Shown here piece by piece: positions 1-10,625 of a stretch of 64,000 bases of DNA. The notes under the pieces were generated by a model that was not told the origin of the DNA, did no database searches, and worked only from the letters and a program-made list of their open reading frames with translations. Both the position numbers and the translations under genes were made by a program. The first letter of the stretch is position 1. Every line of letters starts with the position of its first letter. This DNA is from Macrostomum hystrix (taxonomy: Eukaryota; Platyhelminthes; Macrostomidae): the NCBI GenBank assembly GCA_950097015.1, contig CATNEN010000027.1, positions 62,001 through 126,000 on the forward strand, given 5' to 3'.

Positions 1-312
1 TCGTCTTTTTCTCATAAGAGAATAATTTCACTCGTGCCACAATGCGCTTTCAGATTAGTCAGTACAATGGCAATGCCTATTGCTCTATGAACCTTCATCT
101 TCAAAGCTGAGGTCATGGACCCAATGACCCCATAACTAAGGTCTCCCAAAATTCATTACAATGGCCCCGTCTCGGATTCGATTACGTAAAGACAGGATTT
201 TTCCGATCCGTGTCCCAAAGTTTCCGACGAGATATGCCACCCCTCTTTCCCCAAAATTTTAGGGAGAAATTCTCGCTGGGAATTGCGGGAGTAGGGGATG
301 CCAAAACCCGTG

Positions 313-329
313 TGACCCGACACTGACCT
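313..329 (-). promoter_or_regulatory. Consensus DR5 nuclear-receptor site (candidate RARE)
   Basis: On the minus strand this reads AGGTCA-GTGTC-GGGTCA, two half-sites that both match RGKTCA, spaced by 5 bp. DR5 is the classic RAR/RXR binding arrangement. It lies about 375 bp upstream of the TATA box of a CYP26-like gene, a class controlled in vertebrates by DR5 elements. Binding is not shown by the sequence alone. Confidence 0.55.
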
Positions 330-448
330 GGTGGGGACACCCGTAGGGATGTGGCGAATCTAGAGAGAATGGGAGACAAGCTCTGGGAGCCCCTCTTAAA
401 GACCCCTCAAAAATTATTTCTTTCTTTCTCTGGGCTAGTTCAACTCCG

Positions 449-456
449 TGACGTCA
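449..456. promoter_or_regulatory. CRE-like palindrome TGACGTCA
   Basis: A perfect 8-bp CRE consensus, 337 bp upstream of the CYP26-like start codon. It is a single short motif, so functional use is uncertain. Confidence 0.3.
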
Positions 457-669
457 TATGGGCTGGAGTCTGGGGTCGAGAGCTAAAAATAGATTTCCTA
501 TCGCGGAGAGTTTTTCAACAGAAGCTAACCCCCCCTGACCAATGGGGTTGGCGGCGAGGCAGAAGGGACCCTGGCAGTGGTTGTCCAACCAACGCAAGGG
601 CCGGAGGGCACTTGGGCGACGCACCGCTAGTCTCACTGGGGTCTGGGTTCGTGACCCGGGGGCGAGGCG

Positions 670-686
670 AGGTCACGTGGTGGTCA
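670..686 (+). promoter_or_regulatory. Near-consensus DR5 site in the proximal promoter
   Basis: AGGTCA-CGTGG-TGGTCA ends 17 bp before the TATA box. The first half-site is consensus and the second differs only at its first base. An E-box CACGTG (674-679) overlaps the first half-site and spacer. With the site at 313-329 it gives a proximal-plus-distal layout like that of vertebrate CYP26A1 promoters. Confidence 0.45.
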
Positions 687-703
687 GCTCCAGTTTTTGC
701 GGA

Positions 704-713
704 TATAAATAAA
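704..713 (+). promoter_or_regulatory. TATA box of the CYP26-like gene
   Basis: TATAAATAAA lies about 80-90 bp upstream of the start codon at 793, leaving room for a short 5' UTR. It is the only gene in the window where I see a conventional TATA element at a suitable distance. Confidence 0.6.
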
Positions 714-792
714 AGCCCGATTAAAAAAAACGGAGATCTTAAAATCATTGCGACTCATCAAAGAAGACAACTCTTGAACGGAGCACTCCAAA

Positions 793-3700
793 ATGAACTG
801 CAAGTGGATTCCCTACTCAGAGGTAAGTGGATTTCATTCTGTTTATTTGTCAGTCAAAGGACAGATCACGTGGTTTCAAGTAGCTTATAGGGAGAGGTCA
901 GGAGTTCGATTCTCAGCCTCTAGGCTAGCGATTTGCCATTGTGGGCTTCGTGGAATTCCTATTTCTAAACGATTTCAGGTTTTCGAGGCAAACATCGCGA
1001 CTTGCTCCCTGGCTGCGACCTCCGTGATTCTGCTGGCGATTCTGTGGCAAAGCACTCGCAGCCGATCTTCGTCAACCGACGATCGTCGACTTCGCCAGCC
1101 GCCGGGCTGTCTGGGCCTGCCGCTGCTTGGCGAGACTTTGCACTTTCTGAGGCTGGGCATGCGCGGCTTCTACGAGTCCAGACACGCCACTTTCGGCGAC
1201 GTGTTCAAGACCCGCCTGTGGGGCCTGCCGCTAGTTAGGGTCCGGGGCGCGGCCAACATCGCCACCCTGACTGGCCGTGGGCTCGAACCCGCGCTGCCCC
1301 CGGCGGCCAGGCGAATCCTTGGCGACTCCTGCGGCCTGGTGACAGCGCGGGGTTTGGCGCACGACCGGCTGAAGAGGCGACTGGCGCCGTATTTTAGCGC
1401 AAGATTCTTGGCCGGCTACGCCGACGATATCGGCGGGGCGATTCGGCGACACCTGGGCGACTGGGCGAAACAGCCGAGTTAGTAAAAAACATTGGGATAT
1501 TCTTAATCGTTAGGGCCGATTAAGAGTATCAGAGGGGTGGATAAAGAGAATCGATGGGGCGGATAGAAAGAATTGGATGGGGTGGATGGAGCAGATAGAT
1601 AGAGTTGAAGGGGCGGATAGATAGAGTTGAAGGGGCGGATAGATAGAGTTGAAGGGGCGGATAGATAGAGTTGAAGGGGCGGATAGATAGAGTTGAAGGG
1701 GTGGATAGAGAGGATCGAAGGGGGCGGATAGAGAAGATCGAAGGGGGCGGATAGAGAAAATCGAAGGGAGCGGATAGAGAGGATCGAAGGGGGCGGATAG
1801 AGAAAATCGAAGGGGTGGATAGAGAGAATCGAAGGGGTGGATAGAGAGAATCGAAGGGGTGGATAGAGAGAATCGAAGGGGTGGATAGAGAGAATCGAAG
1901 GGGTGGATAGAGAGAATCGAAGGGGGCGGATAGAGAGAATCGAAGGGGGCGGATAGAGAGAATCGAAGAGGTGGATAGAGAGAATCTATGCATATTCTCA
2001 GCGTTTAGGACTAGGTCATGGTGTCACGCCTTTTTTCTTTCCTAAATTGGAATGCATTCTAGTAGCCGATGTCACAAGCTGGCATTAGTCATAGTGAGTC
2101 AGAAATGCAATTTGTTTTCACATAAAACAGTCGGCACGTAGTGACCTTGCTATGAATTTTATTGTTTGAAACCAAATTTGACAAGTTGCGGCCTGTGTCA
2201 TGTGGCGATGACGCGGGTGGCATTAAAGTGGTACCGAACTTAAACATGCCGAACAATTGGGCTAGTTTATTGCATTTATTTTTATCTAGTTTTACCAACT
2301 TTGCTACTTATAGTATTCACAAAAGGATCGTGTTTGAGTGTTTTCAAAAAACAGTCAAGATAAATCAGGGCAGCAACCCTCTTATTTTATTTTCAGGTGT
2401 TGTGGCAATGCAATCCCTCAAAAGCCTCGTACTGGAGGTGGCCCTGATGAATTACCTGGGCTGCGGCGACTTGAGCCGAGAGGAACTCGAAAACTGCGTC
2501 CAGGATCTCGACCTGTTGTTTAGCAACCTCCTCTGCCTGCCCGTCAACCTGCCCGGCTTTGGCCTTCACAAGGTGAGCGATAGAGACTGAGTAGCTCAGG
2601 GAGTGACTCAGGAAGTGACTGAGTGGCTGAGGGAGTGACTGACTGAGGAAGTGACTGACTGAGGGAGTGACTGACTGACGGAGTGACTGACTGAGTGAGT
2701 GAGTGACTGACGGAGTGACTGACTGAGGGACTGACTGACTGAGGGAGTGACTGACTGAGGGAGTGACTGACTGAGTGAGTGAGTGAGTGACTGAGGGAGT
2801 GACTGACTGGAGGAGTGACTGACTGAGTGAGTGAGTGACTGAGGGAGTGAGTGACTGAGGGAGTAAGTGACTGAGGGTGTGATTGACTGAGGGAGGGACT
2901 GACTGAGGGAGTGAGTGATTGAGGGAGTGAGTGACTGAGGGAGTAAGTGACTGAGGGTGTGATTGACTGAGGGAGGGACTGACTGAGGGAGTGACTGACT
3001 GAGGGAGTAAGTGACTGAGGGAGTGAGTGACTGATGGAGTGACTGACTGAGGGAGTGACTGACTGAGGGAGTGACTGACTGAGGGAGTAAGTGACTGAGG
3101 GAGTGACTGACTGAGGGAGTGAGTGACTGAAGGAGTGACTGACTGAGGGAGTGACTGACTGAGGGAGTGACTGACTGAGGGAGTAAGTGACTGAGGGAGT
3201 GACTGACTGAGGGAGTGAGTGACTGAAGGAGTGACTGACTGAGGGAGTGACTGACTGAGGGAGTGACTGACTGAGGAAGTGACTGAGTGACTGAGGGAGT
3301 GACTGACTGAGGGAGTGAGTGACTGAGGGAGTGACTGACTGAGGGAGTGACTGACTGAGAGAGTGACTGACTGAGGGACTGACTGACTGAAGGAGTGACT
3401 GAGGGAGTGACTGACTGAGGGAGTGAGTGACTGAGGGAGTGACTGACTGAGGGACTGACTGACTGAAGGAGTGACTGACTGAGGGACTGACTGACTGAGG
3501 GACTGACTGACTGAGGGACTGACTGACTGAGAGAGTGACTGACTCAGGGAGTGACTGACTGAGGGAGTGACTGACTGAGGGAGTGACTGACTGAGGGAGT
3601 GAGTGACTGAGGGAGTGACTGACTGAGGAAGTGACTGAGTGACTGAGGGAGTGACTGACTGAGCGAGTGAGTGACTGAGGGAGTGACTGACTGAGGAAGT

Positions 3701-5293
3701 GACTGAGTGACTGAGGGAGTGACTGACTGAGCGAGTGAGTGACTGAGGGAGTGACTGACTGACGGAGTGAGTGACTGAGGGAGTGACTGACTGAGGGAGT
3801 GAGTGACTGAAGGAGTGACTGACTGAGGGAGTGAGTGACTGAGGGAGTGACTGACTGAGGGAGTGACTGACTGAGGGTGGACTGGGAGTGACCCACGGAA
3901 CTAACTGCGTGGCTAGTCCTAGTGACGGTATGAGTACAATAGCGAATATGTGCTCAAATATAGAAACAATTCTAATTTCAGGCTCTGCAAGCCAGGAAGC
4001 GTCTGTCGAATTTCCTGCTCCGTCGATGGGAGTCGAGCAAGAATCTGGGAGCGAAAAATTGCAGCTCACTTTCAGGATTTGTTATCGACTCGGGACTGAC
4101 GGATGAAGAGCTGGTGGATCTTCTGCTTCAGCTGCTGTTTGCCAGTAAGTATTTGTTAGATACTGATTCCTGATTGGCTAGACCTAAATATCTAGACTGA
4201 GAGTGACTAGGGCGCTGAATTAGCAAAGACTTCTTATTGGCTGGATCTTCACCCTTTGGTAACGAGATCTGATTGGCTGGGGCTTTTTAACTAACGTGAA
4301 TGAGGTGATTAAGTGAGGAGGCATTATAACTGGCTAAGCCAATGGGCCTTTTGTGGAGAGCTCTGATTGGCTGGGGCACAAATGAACTCCAAATACAATT
4401 TTTAGGCTACGACACCCTTGTCAGCGCCTCCTGCAGTCTATTGCATAACCTGTGCCATCATCCTGAAGTTCTACAACGCCTCACCCAATCGGTGACTCAG
4501 AACTGCACTTACAAGTCCACAGATTCTAGCAGCGAAGTGGTCTCGGGTTCGAATCCTAGCTATCAACTATTGGACTTTGAACGACTGCATAGGGACGCCT
4601 ACCTGGAAGCCGTGGTAGCAGAAACCCTGCGACTAACGCCACCTGTTGGCGGCCTGTTCCGGCGCGCGACTCGTGACATTCAGCTGGGGGTGAGCGAGTG
4701 TTTCCATGGTTGCCATGGAAACGTTAAAATCATTGATGATGAATGAATGATTGGGCGACTGTTAATAAAACATTTGAATGCTTAAGATTAATAAAACATT
4801 TGAATGCTTAAGATTAATAAAACATTTGAATGCTTAAGATTAATAAAACATTTGAATGCTTAAGATTAATAAAACATTTGAAATTAAGACTCAATCAGCA
4901 CTGAAACATTATTTCTTACCCCAGGACGTGTGGATACCCCGCGGCTGGCTAGTGATCTGCAGCATCCAGGGCACCCACCTGATGTACGAGGCCGGTCACG
5001 AGTTCCGGCCGGAGCGCTGGCTAATGGATTCGAACGGCAACTCGGAGGACGATAGCGCCGGCCAGGTGAGTCGAGCCGAGGCTGAGCACAGATTCCTGGC
5101 CTACGGCTTTGGTCGAACTCGCTGCCTCGGTCGGCAGTTGAGCGGCGCCTTTCTGAAACTGTTCTGCGGTCACGCTGTCGCGGGGTTCAACTTCCGCCTG
5201 CTGGAGTCGCAGCGGCCTGTCCAGTTTGTCAGCGCGCCCACGCCTCAGCCGGTTGGCGGAATGCCCATGGTGTTCGAAGCTCGGCCCGAGTGA
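793..5293 (+). CDS. CYP26-like: CYP26-type cytochrome P450 (probable retinoic acid hydroxylase), 6 exons
   Basis: Exons 793-822, 979-1477, 2397-2572, 3982-4144, 4406-4689 and 4925-5293 join in frame to 506 aa, the usual CYP26 length. Seen: an N-terminal membrane anchor (about residues 18-32), a proline-rich hinge followed by GLPLLGETLHFL as in CYP26, an I-helix ASYDT (289-293), ExxR as ETLR (362-365), FRPERW (411-416) and a heme loop YGFGRTRCLG with the ligand Cys at 451. CYP26 enzymes are ER-bound and 4-hydroxylate all-trans retinoic acid, which clears it; that substrate is inferred from the family. Oddities: the I-helix Gly is Ser, and the Arg of FxxGxRxCxG is Thr with an Arg next to it. 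Introns 2, 3 and 5 contain minisatellites. Start chosen because exon 1 follows a TATA box and ends in a good donor (GTAAGT). A related clan member is possible, but the hinge and C-terminal region favour CYP26. Confidence 0.88.
1529..1990. repeat. Minisatellite, 22-bp unit, CYP26 intron 2
   Basis: About 20 purine-rich copies with core GTGGATAGAGAGAATCGAA. It begins about 50 bp after the donor of exon 2. Long open frames across it on the minus strand are artefacts of the repeat. Confidence 0.95.
2581..3880. repeat. Minisatellite, 16-bp unit, CYP26 intron 3
   Basis: About 80 copies of GAGGGAGTGACTGACT, with 4-bp slips that add GTGAGTGA. It starts 8 bp after the intron's 5' splice site and ends about 100 bp before exon 4. 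Many copies read GTGAGT, a perfect donor hexamer. The Ser/Gln-rich minus-strand open frames are repeat artefacts. Confidence 0.95.
4160..4380. repeat. Degenerate repeat with CTGATTGGCTGG cores, CYP26 intron 4
   Basis: Five copies of an ATTGGCT/ACTGGCT core (about 4169, 4230, 4268, 4327 and 4362) are spaced roughly 35-65 bp apart. They fill most of the intron between exons 4 and 5. It looks like an old minisatellite. The cores also read as inverted CCAAT boxes. Confidence 0.5.
4762..4881. repeat. Minisatellite, 26-bp unit, CYP26 intron 5
   Basis: About 4.6 near-identical copies containing AATAAAACATTTGAATGC, ending about 40 bp before exon 6. Each copy contains AATAAA, the poly(A) signal hexamer, upstream of the heme-binding exon. 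Confidence 0.9.
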
Positions 5294-6250
5294 CTTATAA
5301 TTGGCTGCTGGCTGCTGGCCAATCAGATGCGACTTAGGGGCTAGAATCTTAACCAATAAGCGGCGAACTTGCATGAAATGGATGGCCAATGTACATTTGT
5401 GCATCTGGTGCAATTACAAGGGCATCTGTCTATACATGTAGATGTACACTGAATGGTGTACATTTAACAAGAAGTACATCGCAGCGTAGTCAAGTGCACA
5501 CTATTTTAATTTGAAATCCCAGTTGCATTAAATGCACTATTTTCCACATTAAACGAATTCCTACATGTAGCTTCGCTTTAAAAACTTTTGAAAGTTTTGT
5601 TATCCTTGCACTACTACTATAAGTAATTGTTATACTCGCATTTTCTCGCCAATTTTTGTGCTACTTCCGAATCTTATTTATCCAAGTATCGAAGGTTTTC
5701 AATAGTATTTACTTACCCATCGCACAGTGGAATGCTTGTGATTGAAACAATGAACTGTGGACCTGTACGCTCTAGGAGCAAAGGCTCCGATATTTAAATG
5801 CGACTTTAAGCCGTTAAGTCCACAGTTCATGTTGATTTGTTCATTGCATGTGCCCTCTTTACAATGCGTAGTTTTTGTTAACATTTATTCCGGCATTTCC
5901 CAATATAAAAACAAAGGCAAGTCATTGCTGCCTGCTTTATGTGATTTTACGCGCGATGAAATTTTCTTTTATTTTGTTTATTTGCTTCGCTTAGCAGTAA
6001 AAAAACCTGGTTTTACCGATGGGATAAGACCACGGGGTATTTCAAATACCCGCTGCCTACTTCACGACAGCTCCCAAACCGATTGACCGATTTGACCGAT
6101 TCGTAAAAGTGCACCATCTCAATCTAAATTTTCCGCCCTTTACGATGGATGAACTCACTTTCAAAGCCGTCCGAGTCAGCATCGTCAAGAATAAAAAATG
6201 ATAGCCAATTTGAAATAAAATAATGCAGAACAAAAATACTACCAGAAACT
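5294..6250. other. Spacer downstream of the CYP26-like gene
   Basis: I see no gene here. It contains a 13-bp inverted repeat (5750-5762 with 5818-5830, ATGAACTGTGGAC, loop of about 55 bp). It also holds one copy (about 6030-6117) of a dispersed repeat that recurs inverted at about 15861-15943. Confidence 0.6.
6030..6117 (+). repeat. Dispersed repeat, copy 1
   Basis: Around GGTATTTCAAATACCCGCTG this segment closely matches the reverse complement of 15861-15943. The shared block covers about 85 bp. It is probably part of an unclassified transposable element. Confidence 0.65.
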
Positions 6251-6293
6251 TTTAACTTATCGCATTGATTCAAACAACCGATTTATATGTCCA

Positions 6294-6582
6294 TGCTGCA
6301 AAGGAATGTACAAGCTGCAAAGGAATGTACATGCTGCATAGGAATGTACATTCAGGATAGGAATGTACATGCTGCATAGGAATGTACATGCTGCATAGGA
6401 ATGTACATTCAGGATAGGAATGTACATGCTGCATAGGAATGTACATTCTGGATAGGAATGTACATGCTGCATAGGAATGTACATGCTGCATAGGAATGTA
6501 CATGCTGCATAGGAATGTACATGCTGCATAGGAATGTACATGCTGCATAGGAATGTACATGCTGCATAGGAATCTACATAAA
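6294..6582. repeat. Minisatellite, 19-bp unit
   Basis: About 15 copies of CATGCTGCATAGGAATGTA between the CYP26-like gene and CDK20. Variants replace GCTGCA with TTCAGG. Open frames on the minus strand are repeat artefacts. Confidence 0.95.
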
Positions 6583-6649
6583 GTTAGGGAACATACATCC
6601 AGGTAGAGAATGCGCATAACATAACAAAACAATAATAAAACATGCAGTT

Positions 6650-6880
6650 GGGTACTGGCACATCATTTGGTACACACGTATGTCACAAAGATGTGTACAT
6701 CTGTCCTGACTTTCACATCGTCAGGCAGTGTACACTCTCACTGTGCCTTGGAGGTCGGCCCTCAATGGTGCAAATTGCACGACAAGCCCCCAAGCCTTCT
6801 CTCCGCGACTGCGCCCCAAATGAATGTGGCCTCGCCGCGGGAATCGAACTCAAGGACTGCTCCGGGATTCGAAGCTAGGG
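6650..6880 (-). mobile_element. SINE family A, copy 3 (minus strand)
   Basis: Matches the reverse complement of the copies at 7650-7985 and 48850-49192. Shared blocks include the tRNA-like B box (GAGTTCGATTCC), GGCCACATTCATTTGG, the CGCGGAGAGAAG block and the tail ending ATGATGTGCCA. It is shorter inside than the other copies and sits just 3' of CDK20. Confidence 0.75.
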
Positions 6881-6917
6881 AGTGAAAATGCTGTGAAAAA
6901 ATCAATAAGAAAAAGAT

Positions 6918-8764
6918 TCATAGCAAGGCCGACAAAGCGGAGCCATCGAGCAACAGGGCCGGGTCGACCAGGGAGTCCTCCAGCGGAGCCTCCGTGCTGT
7001 ATTCGAAGGCGTGATGTAACGGCCCAGTTTTGCTCAGAGCCGGCAGGGGCAGCTCGCTGTGGTGGCAGGGCAGCGGCTCGGTGAAGAAGTACGGATCCAG
7101 CAGGGCCTTGCCGGCGCGCACTCGCCGATCGGATCTGTAAACCAGAAACTTTTTCAACAGATCAACGGCCGACTGGCTGGCGTCCGGCAGCAGCTCCTCG
7201 AATGGCACCGGGTTGAACTGGTCGAAGGTGATCTTGTTGTAGTCGGGCAGGTCGCTCATACCTGGCCAGGTGGCCTCGCTTGGCGTGCCGAGCACCCGGA
7301 TGACGCAGACGAGCTGGTCGATGTCGTTTTCTCCAGGGAATAGCGGCGAATTGGCCAGTAGTTCGCCGAACACCGCGCCAACAGCCCAGAGGTCGACGCC
7401 TTCATCGTAGCGTCTGGCTGAATAGAGCAGCTCGGGAGCCCGGTACCAGCGGGTGGCAACCTGGGGTGGGTGTGTGGGCCACTTTACACTTTCTGAGAAT
7501 CCAGATTTTTTCATCTTTGTTCTTTTAATTCCTGCTGCTTTTAAATATTTCACATGCCTTTAAAATTCCATTTCTCATTCTTTCAAAAATATCCTTTCTT
7601 TTGCATTCCGCTTCTCTTTAATTTCAACTCTTTAAAATAGCTTCTTGGTGAGTGAGTGGCGGAGCGGTTAAAGCGTTTGCCTCTCGCACCAAGGTCCTTG
7701 AGCTCGATTCCGCGGCGATGCCACATTCATTTGGTGCGCAGCCGCGGAGAGAAAGCTTCAGGGCTTATCGTGCAATTTACGCCCTTGAAGGCCAACCTCC
7801 AAGCACAAAGGAGCCTGACGATGAGAAAGTCAGGGTAGATGTACACACCTGTGAGAGCGAGTGCCTGCGTACGGTATCTGTGAGTGTGTGCTCAGGAGTC
7901 AGCGAAACGGGCAGAATTGCCTCTTCGCTGGCTGCAGGTCTAGTGTCAACAAATGATGTGCCATTGCCCACAACCCGTTTACTTAAAGTTTCGTGCCTGT
8001 AAATTCATGTTTTTCAGCTTCCGTTCCAATAAATGTAGTTGAAACTTCGTTATTTTAAATTCCGTTACTTTCACTCGAAGTTCCGTCGATTTTACACTCC
8101 ATTACTTTCAAATTCTGTGTCTTTAAAATTCTAATTCTTTTGAAATCCCAATTCTATAAAAGTGGGGAGCAACCAACCTGATGGCTATACTGCCGATCCC
8201 CCTGCAGCCGTTGGAACACGCGGGCCAGTCCGAAGTCGGCAATTTTGAGCATACCAGTCGACGAGATGAGCAGATTGGCGGGCTTGAGATCTCGGTGCAT
8301 AATCTGGTTCGAGTGCAGAAATTGCACACCTTTGAGCAGCATAACCATGTAGCTTTTCACCTGTGTAAGAAGTTAACAGCTTCGTTAATTATAACGAACG
8401 AGTACATTAGCAGCAGAAAAACACCCTGTCATCTGATTCCCCAATTCTTGTTCACCTGCGATTCGGCTAGCGGCTTGTCGCAGTTGCGAATCACTTCGGC
8501 CAGGTCGGAGGACATGAAATCAAATGCCAGAACAAATCCAGCGCCATGTGAAAACACATCCCTTAGGCGCACAACATAGGGATTATCCTCGATCTCCTGC
8601 AGTGCTTTGATCTCGCGCAGTGCCGCATTCGGGATGCCCTCCTCGATGCGACGGAGCATCACCTTCTTTAGCGCGACCAGTTCGCCGCTCTCGATGTGCT
8701 TGGCTTTGAAGACAATGCCGTGTGCGCCTTCGCCAATTCTGCCCAGGATGGTGTAGCGATCCAT
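6918..8764 (-). CDS. CDK20: Cyclin-dependent kinase 20 (CCRK), 3 exons
   Basis: Minus-strand exons 8764-8456, 8360-8178 and 7460-6918 join at phase 0 to 344 aa (human CDK20 346). Seen: glycine loop GEGAHG (11-16), catalytic Lys33, helix PNAALRE (45-51), HRDLKPAN (125-132), DFG (145-147), [10 protein letters not shown] (165-174) and the CDK20-type C-terminal tail. The activation-loop residue that is Thr in human CDK20 (YTHQ) is Ser here (YSHQ, Ser162). CDK20 phosphorylates MAK/ICK-type kinases and tunes ciliary assembly and Hedgehog signalling (family knowledge). A 3' splice-like AG lies only 5 nt upstream of the ATG. Intron 2 carries a SINE. The TMEM216-like ciliary gene lies divergently 1.9 kb away. 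Confidence 0.95.
7650..7985 (+). mobile_element. SINE family A, copy 1, in CDK20 intron 2
   Basis: The tRNA-like head begins GAGTGGCGGAGCGGTTAAAG, with B box AGCTCGATTCC at 7701-7711. It is followed by a body shared with copies at 6650, 34876, 39455 and 48850. It is antisense to CDK20 and sits in a degenerate T-rich sequence (7540-8160) that resembles an old short-unit tandem repeat. Confidence 0.8.
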
Positions 8765-10590
8765 GCGAGCTGAAGATTTGTGAACAATGGAAAAATATTA
8801 ACTATTATATTAAAAGGAAAACATTTTCTATTTAAAAAATAAATAATAGTTCTAACTATACAGTTATTGATAGGCTAAAAATTCAAGCAGCTAGCTTCCT
8901 TTGCTAATCAAAACATTAACAGCCAATATAAAAACAAAATTTAGAAATGAAAACTTCTGGATAAGAAAGAAGTTATATTTAAACTTCTACCAACAAATTG
9001 TAGAATTTCAATTCCATATTCTCAACTATTAGTCATATCTTATAAAAGTAATTCAAGCAAAAGAATTACTGATAATAAAAGGTATCATAAAGTCAGTTTT
9101 TACAAAAATCAAGAATGCAATAATTCAATGAATATGAGAACTTATCAACAGTTCGTTTATTATATAATCTACATGGGTCTTAAATGAGCTCCCATACATT
9201 ATAGACTTATAGTTATTGCAAGAAAATATGAATGTATTTAATTTAATTTGGGGAGGTATTATCATAAAAAAACATAAAATATTAACACATCTGACTAAAT
9301 GAATGGGGGAGTCGGGAAAAATATGAAATGTTTGTTTGATCGAGAAAATAGGGGGCACATCCCGGAATCCCACACGCTTTCGTGTACTTACAGTCTGCGC
9401 CGACTGCAAGTACACGCGTGTTAAATTCCGTTCTCAAATGTGTGCTATTATCTGTTACTACGATTGCAAGAAGTAAAGCAAAGTATATTTTAATGAGCTG
9501 TACAAAAACAATAAAAAGGATATAATATTATTAAATTACTGACAAGAAAAAAGCATTATTTAGTTTCAAAATAGGTTTACTTTGTCTGCTATGTTGTGTT
9601 CATTAGTTCTTCCGCATGTTTGATATTTCTCTAGTGTCCAATTTTCTTCCTTATGCATACTTCGACGTACCGACATACCCAGTTGAAGAGCAATATAAAA
9701 ACATTTTTTATATTGGCGTTTTCTCTTTCAAAAACCAAACGGAAGGGCTTTAGTTTTACTTTGCTATTTGACTTTACACGCTTTGTTTGACTTTTGACTT
9801 TTGATTCATAAAAGCTAGTTTTTAATAATATAATGCCATAACTAGTAATTATTGTTCGTACCTTTTGATGAGGATGTATGTTTTTACCTTAAATGTTATT
9901 TTATTGCAGCGTTTTCGCCCTATATTATTATAACTATAAGCTACATTTTCATAAATCTTAAAACTTAAAAAAACTAAAACTAAAAGTTTATGTTCAGAGT
10001 TTTAATCCAAATTTAAATTATTTAGTGAATTTAGGAAATCAATTTAACATTTCTTTTTTTGCTTTTGCAGAACTTTTTCAAAACCCATCGATTCAACTGA
10101 AAATCTAGGCCTTTGAAGTTGAAAGATTTAGATTGGAAAAATGACTATCTGAACAGGGATTTTTAATAAAAAAACAACAATACGAGTAATGCATTTTATT
10201 TGTTTCTCTAAATTGATAATTCAATTTTTTTACTTATTTATTTCTCTTTTATTTAAGTTTTGATGTATTTTAAGTTATAAAAAATAACTTGAGCACGATT
10301 TTAAATGAACTAAGATATTTGTACATGTTCTTTTTATGCTATGAATCACGTTCTATTTGATGTTACAAGTTACCATAATGTAATTCAAAATATGTAAGCA
10401 AGCAGTTTGGTAAGCAGTTGTTTCTGAAGCTTCTGGGGATACCTTTTCTGTAAAGGAATTAGAGCGATCCGTTTTGTTGGCTATTTTGTGTACCAGATTA
10501 AAAGTTTTTTATAAAATTATATAGAACTCATAATAGAAATCTTCCGATGCAGTAAAAATTTAAGAGGCTCAAAAAAGGAATAATCTACGT
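8765..10590. other. AT-rich intergenic region between divergent CDK20 and TMEM216-like genes
   Basis: About 1.8 kb of AT-rich sequence with no open frame I would support. It must contain the promoters of both flanking genes. I found no clear TATA box or RFX X-box by eye. Confidence 0.5.
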
Positions 10591-10625
10591 TGCTTTCAGT
10601 CCATTGCAGCACACAGAGCACTGCC

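Noticed and set aside
351-890. A 179-codon plus-strand frame over the CYP26 promoter
   Set aside because: It runs across the TATA box, the DR5 sites and into intron 1, with no domain or splice support.
885-960. SINE head in CYP26 intron 1 (AGTTCGATTCT)
   Set aside because: Only a partial B box, and no body sequence follows.
2393-4069. Long Ser/Gln/Pro-rich minus-strand frames (450-558 codons)
   Set aside because: They are translations of a 16-bp minisatellite that lies in an intron of a plus-strand gene.
9125-9415. 96-codon minus-strand frame in the AT-rich spacer
   Set aside because: AT-rich composition unlike all real exons here, and no homology recognised.
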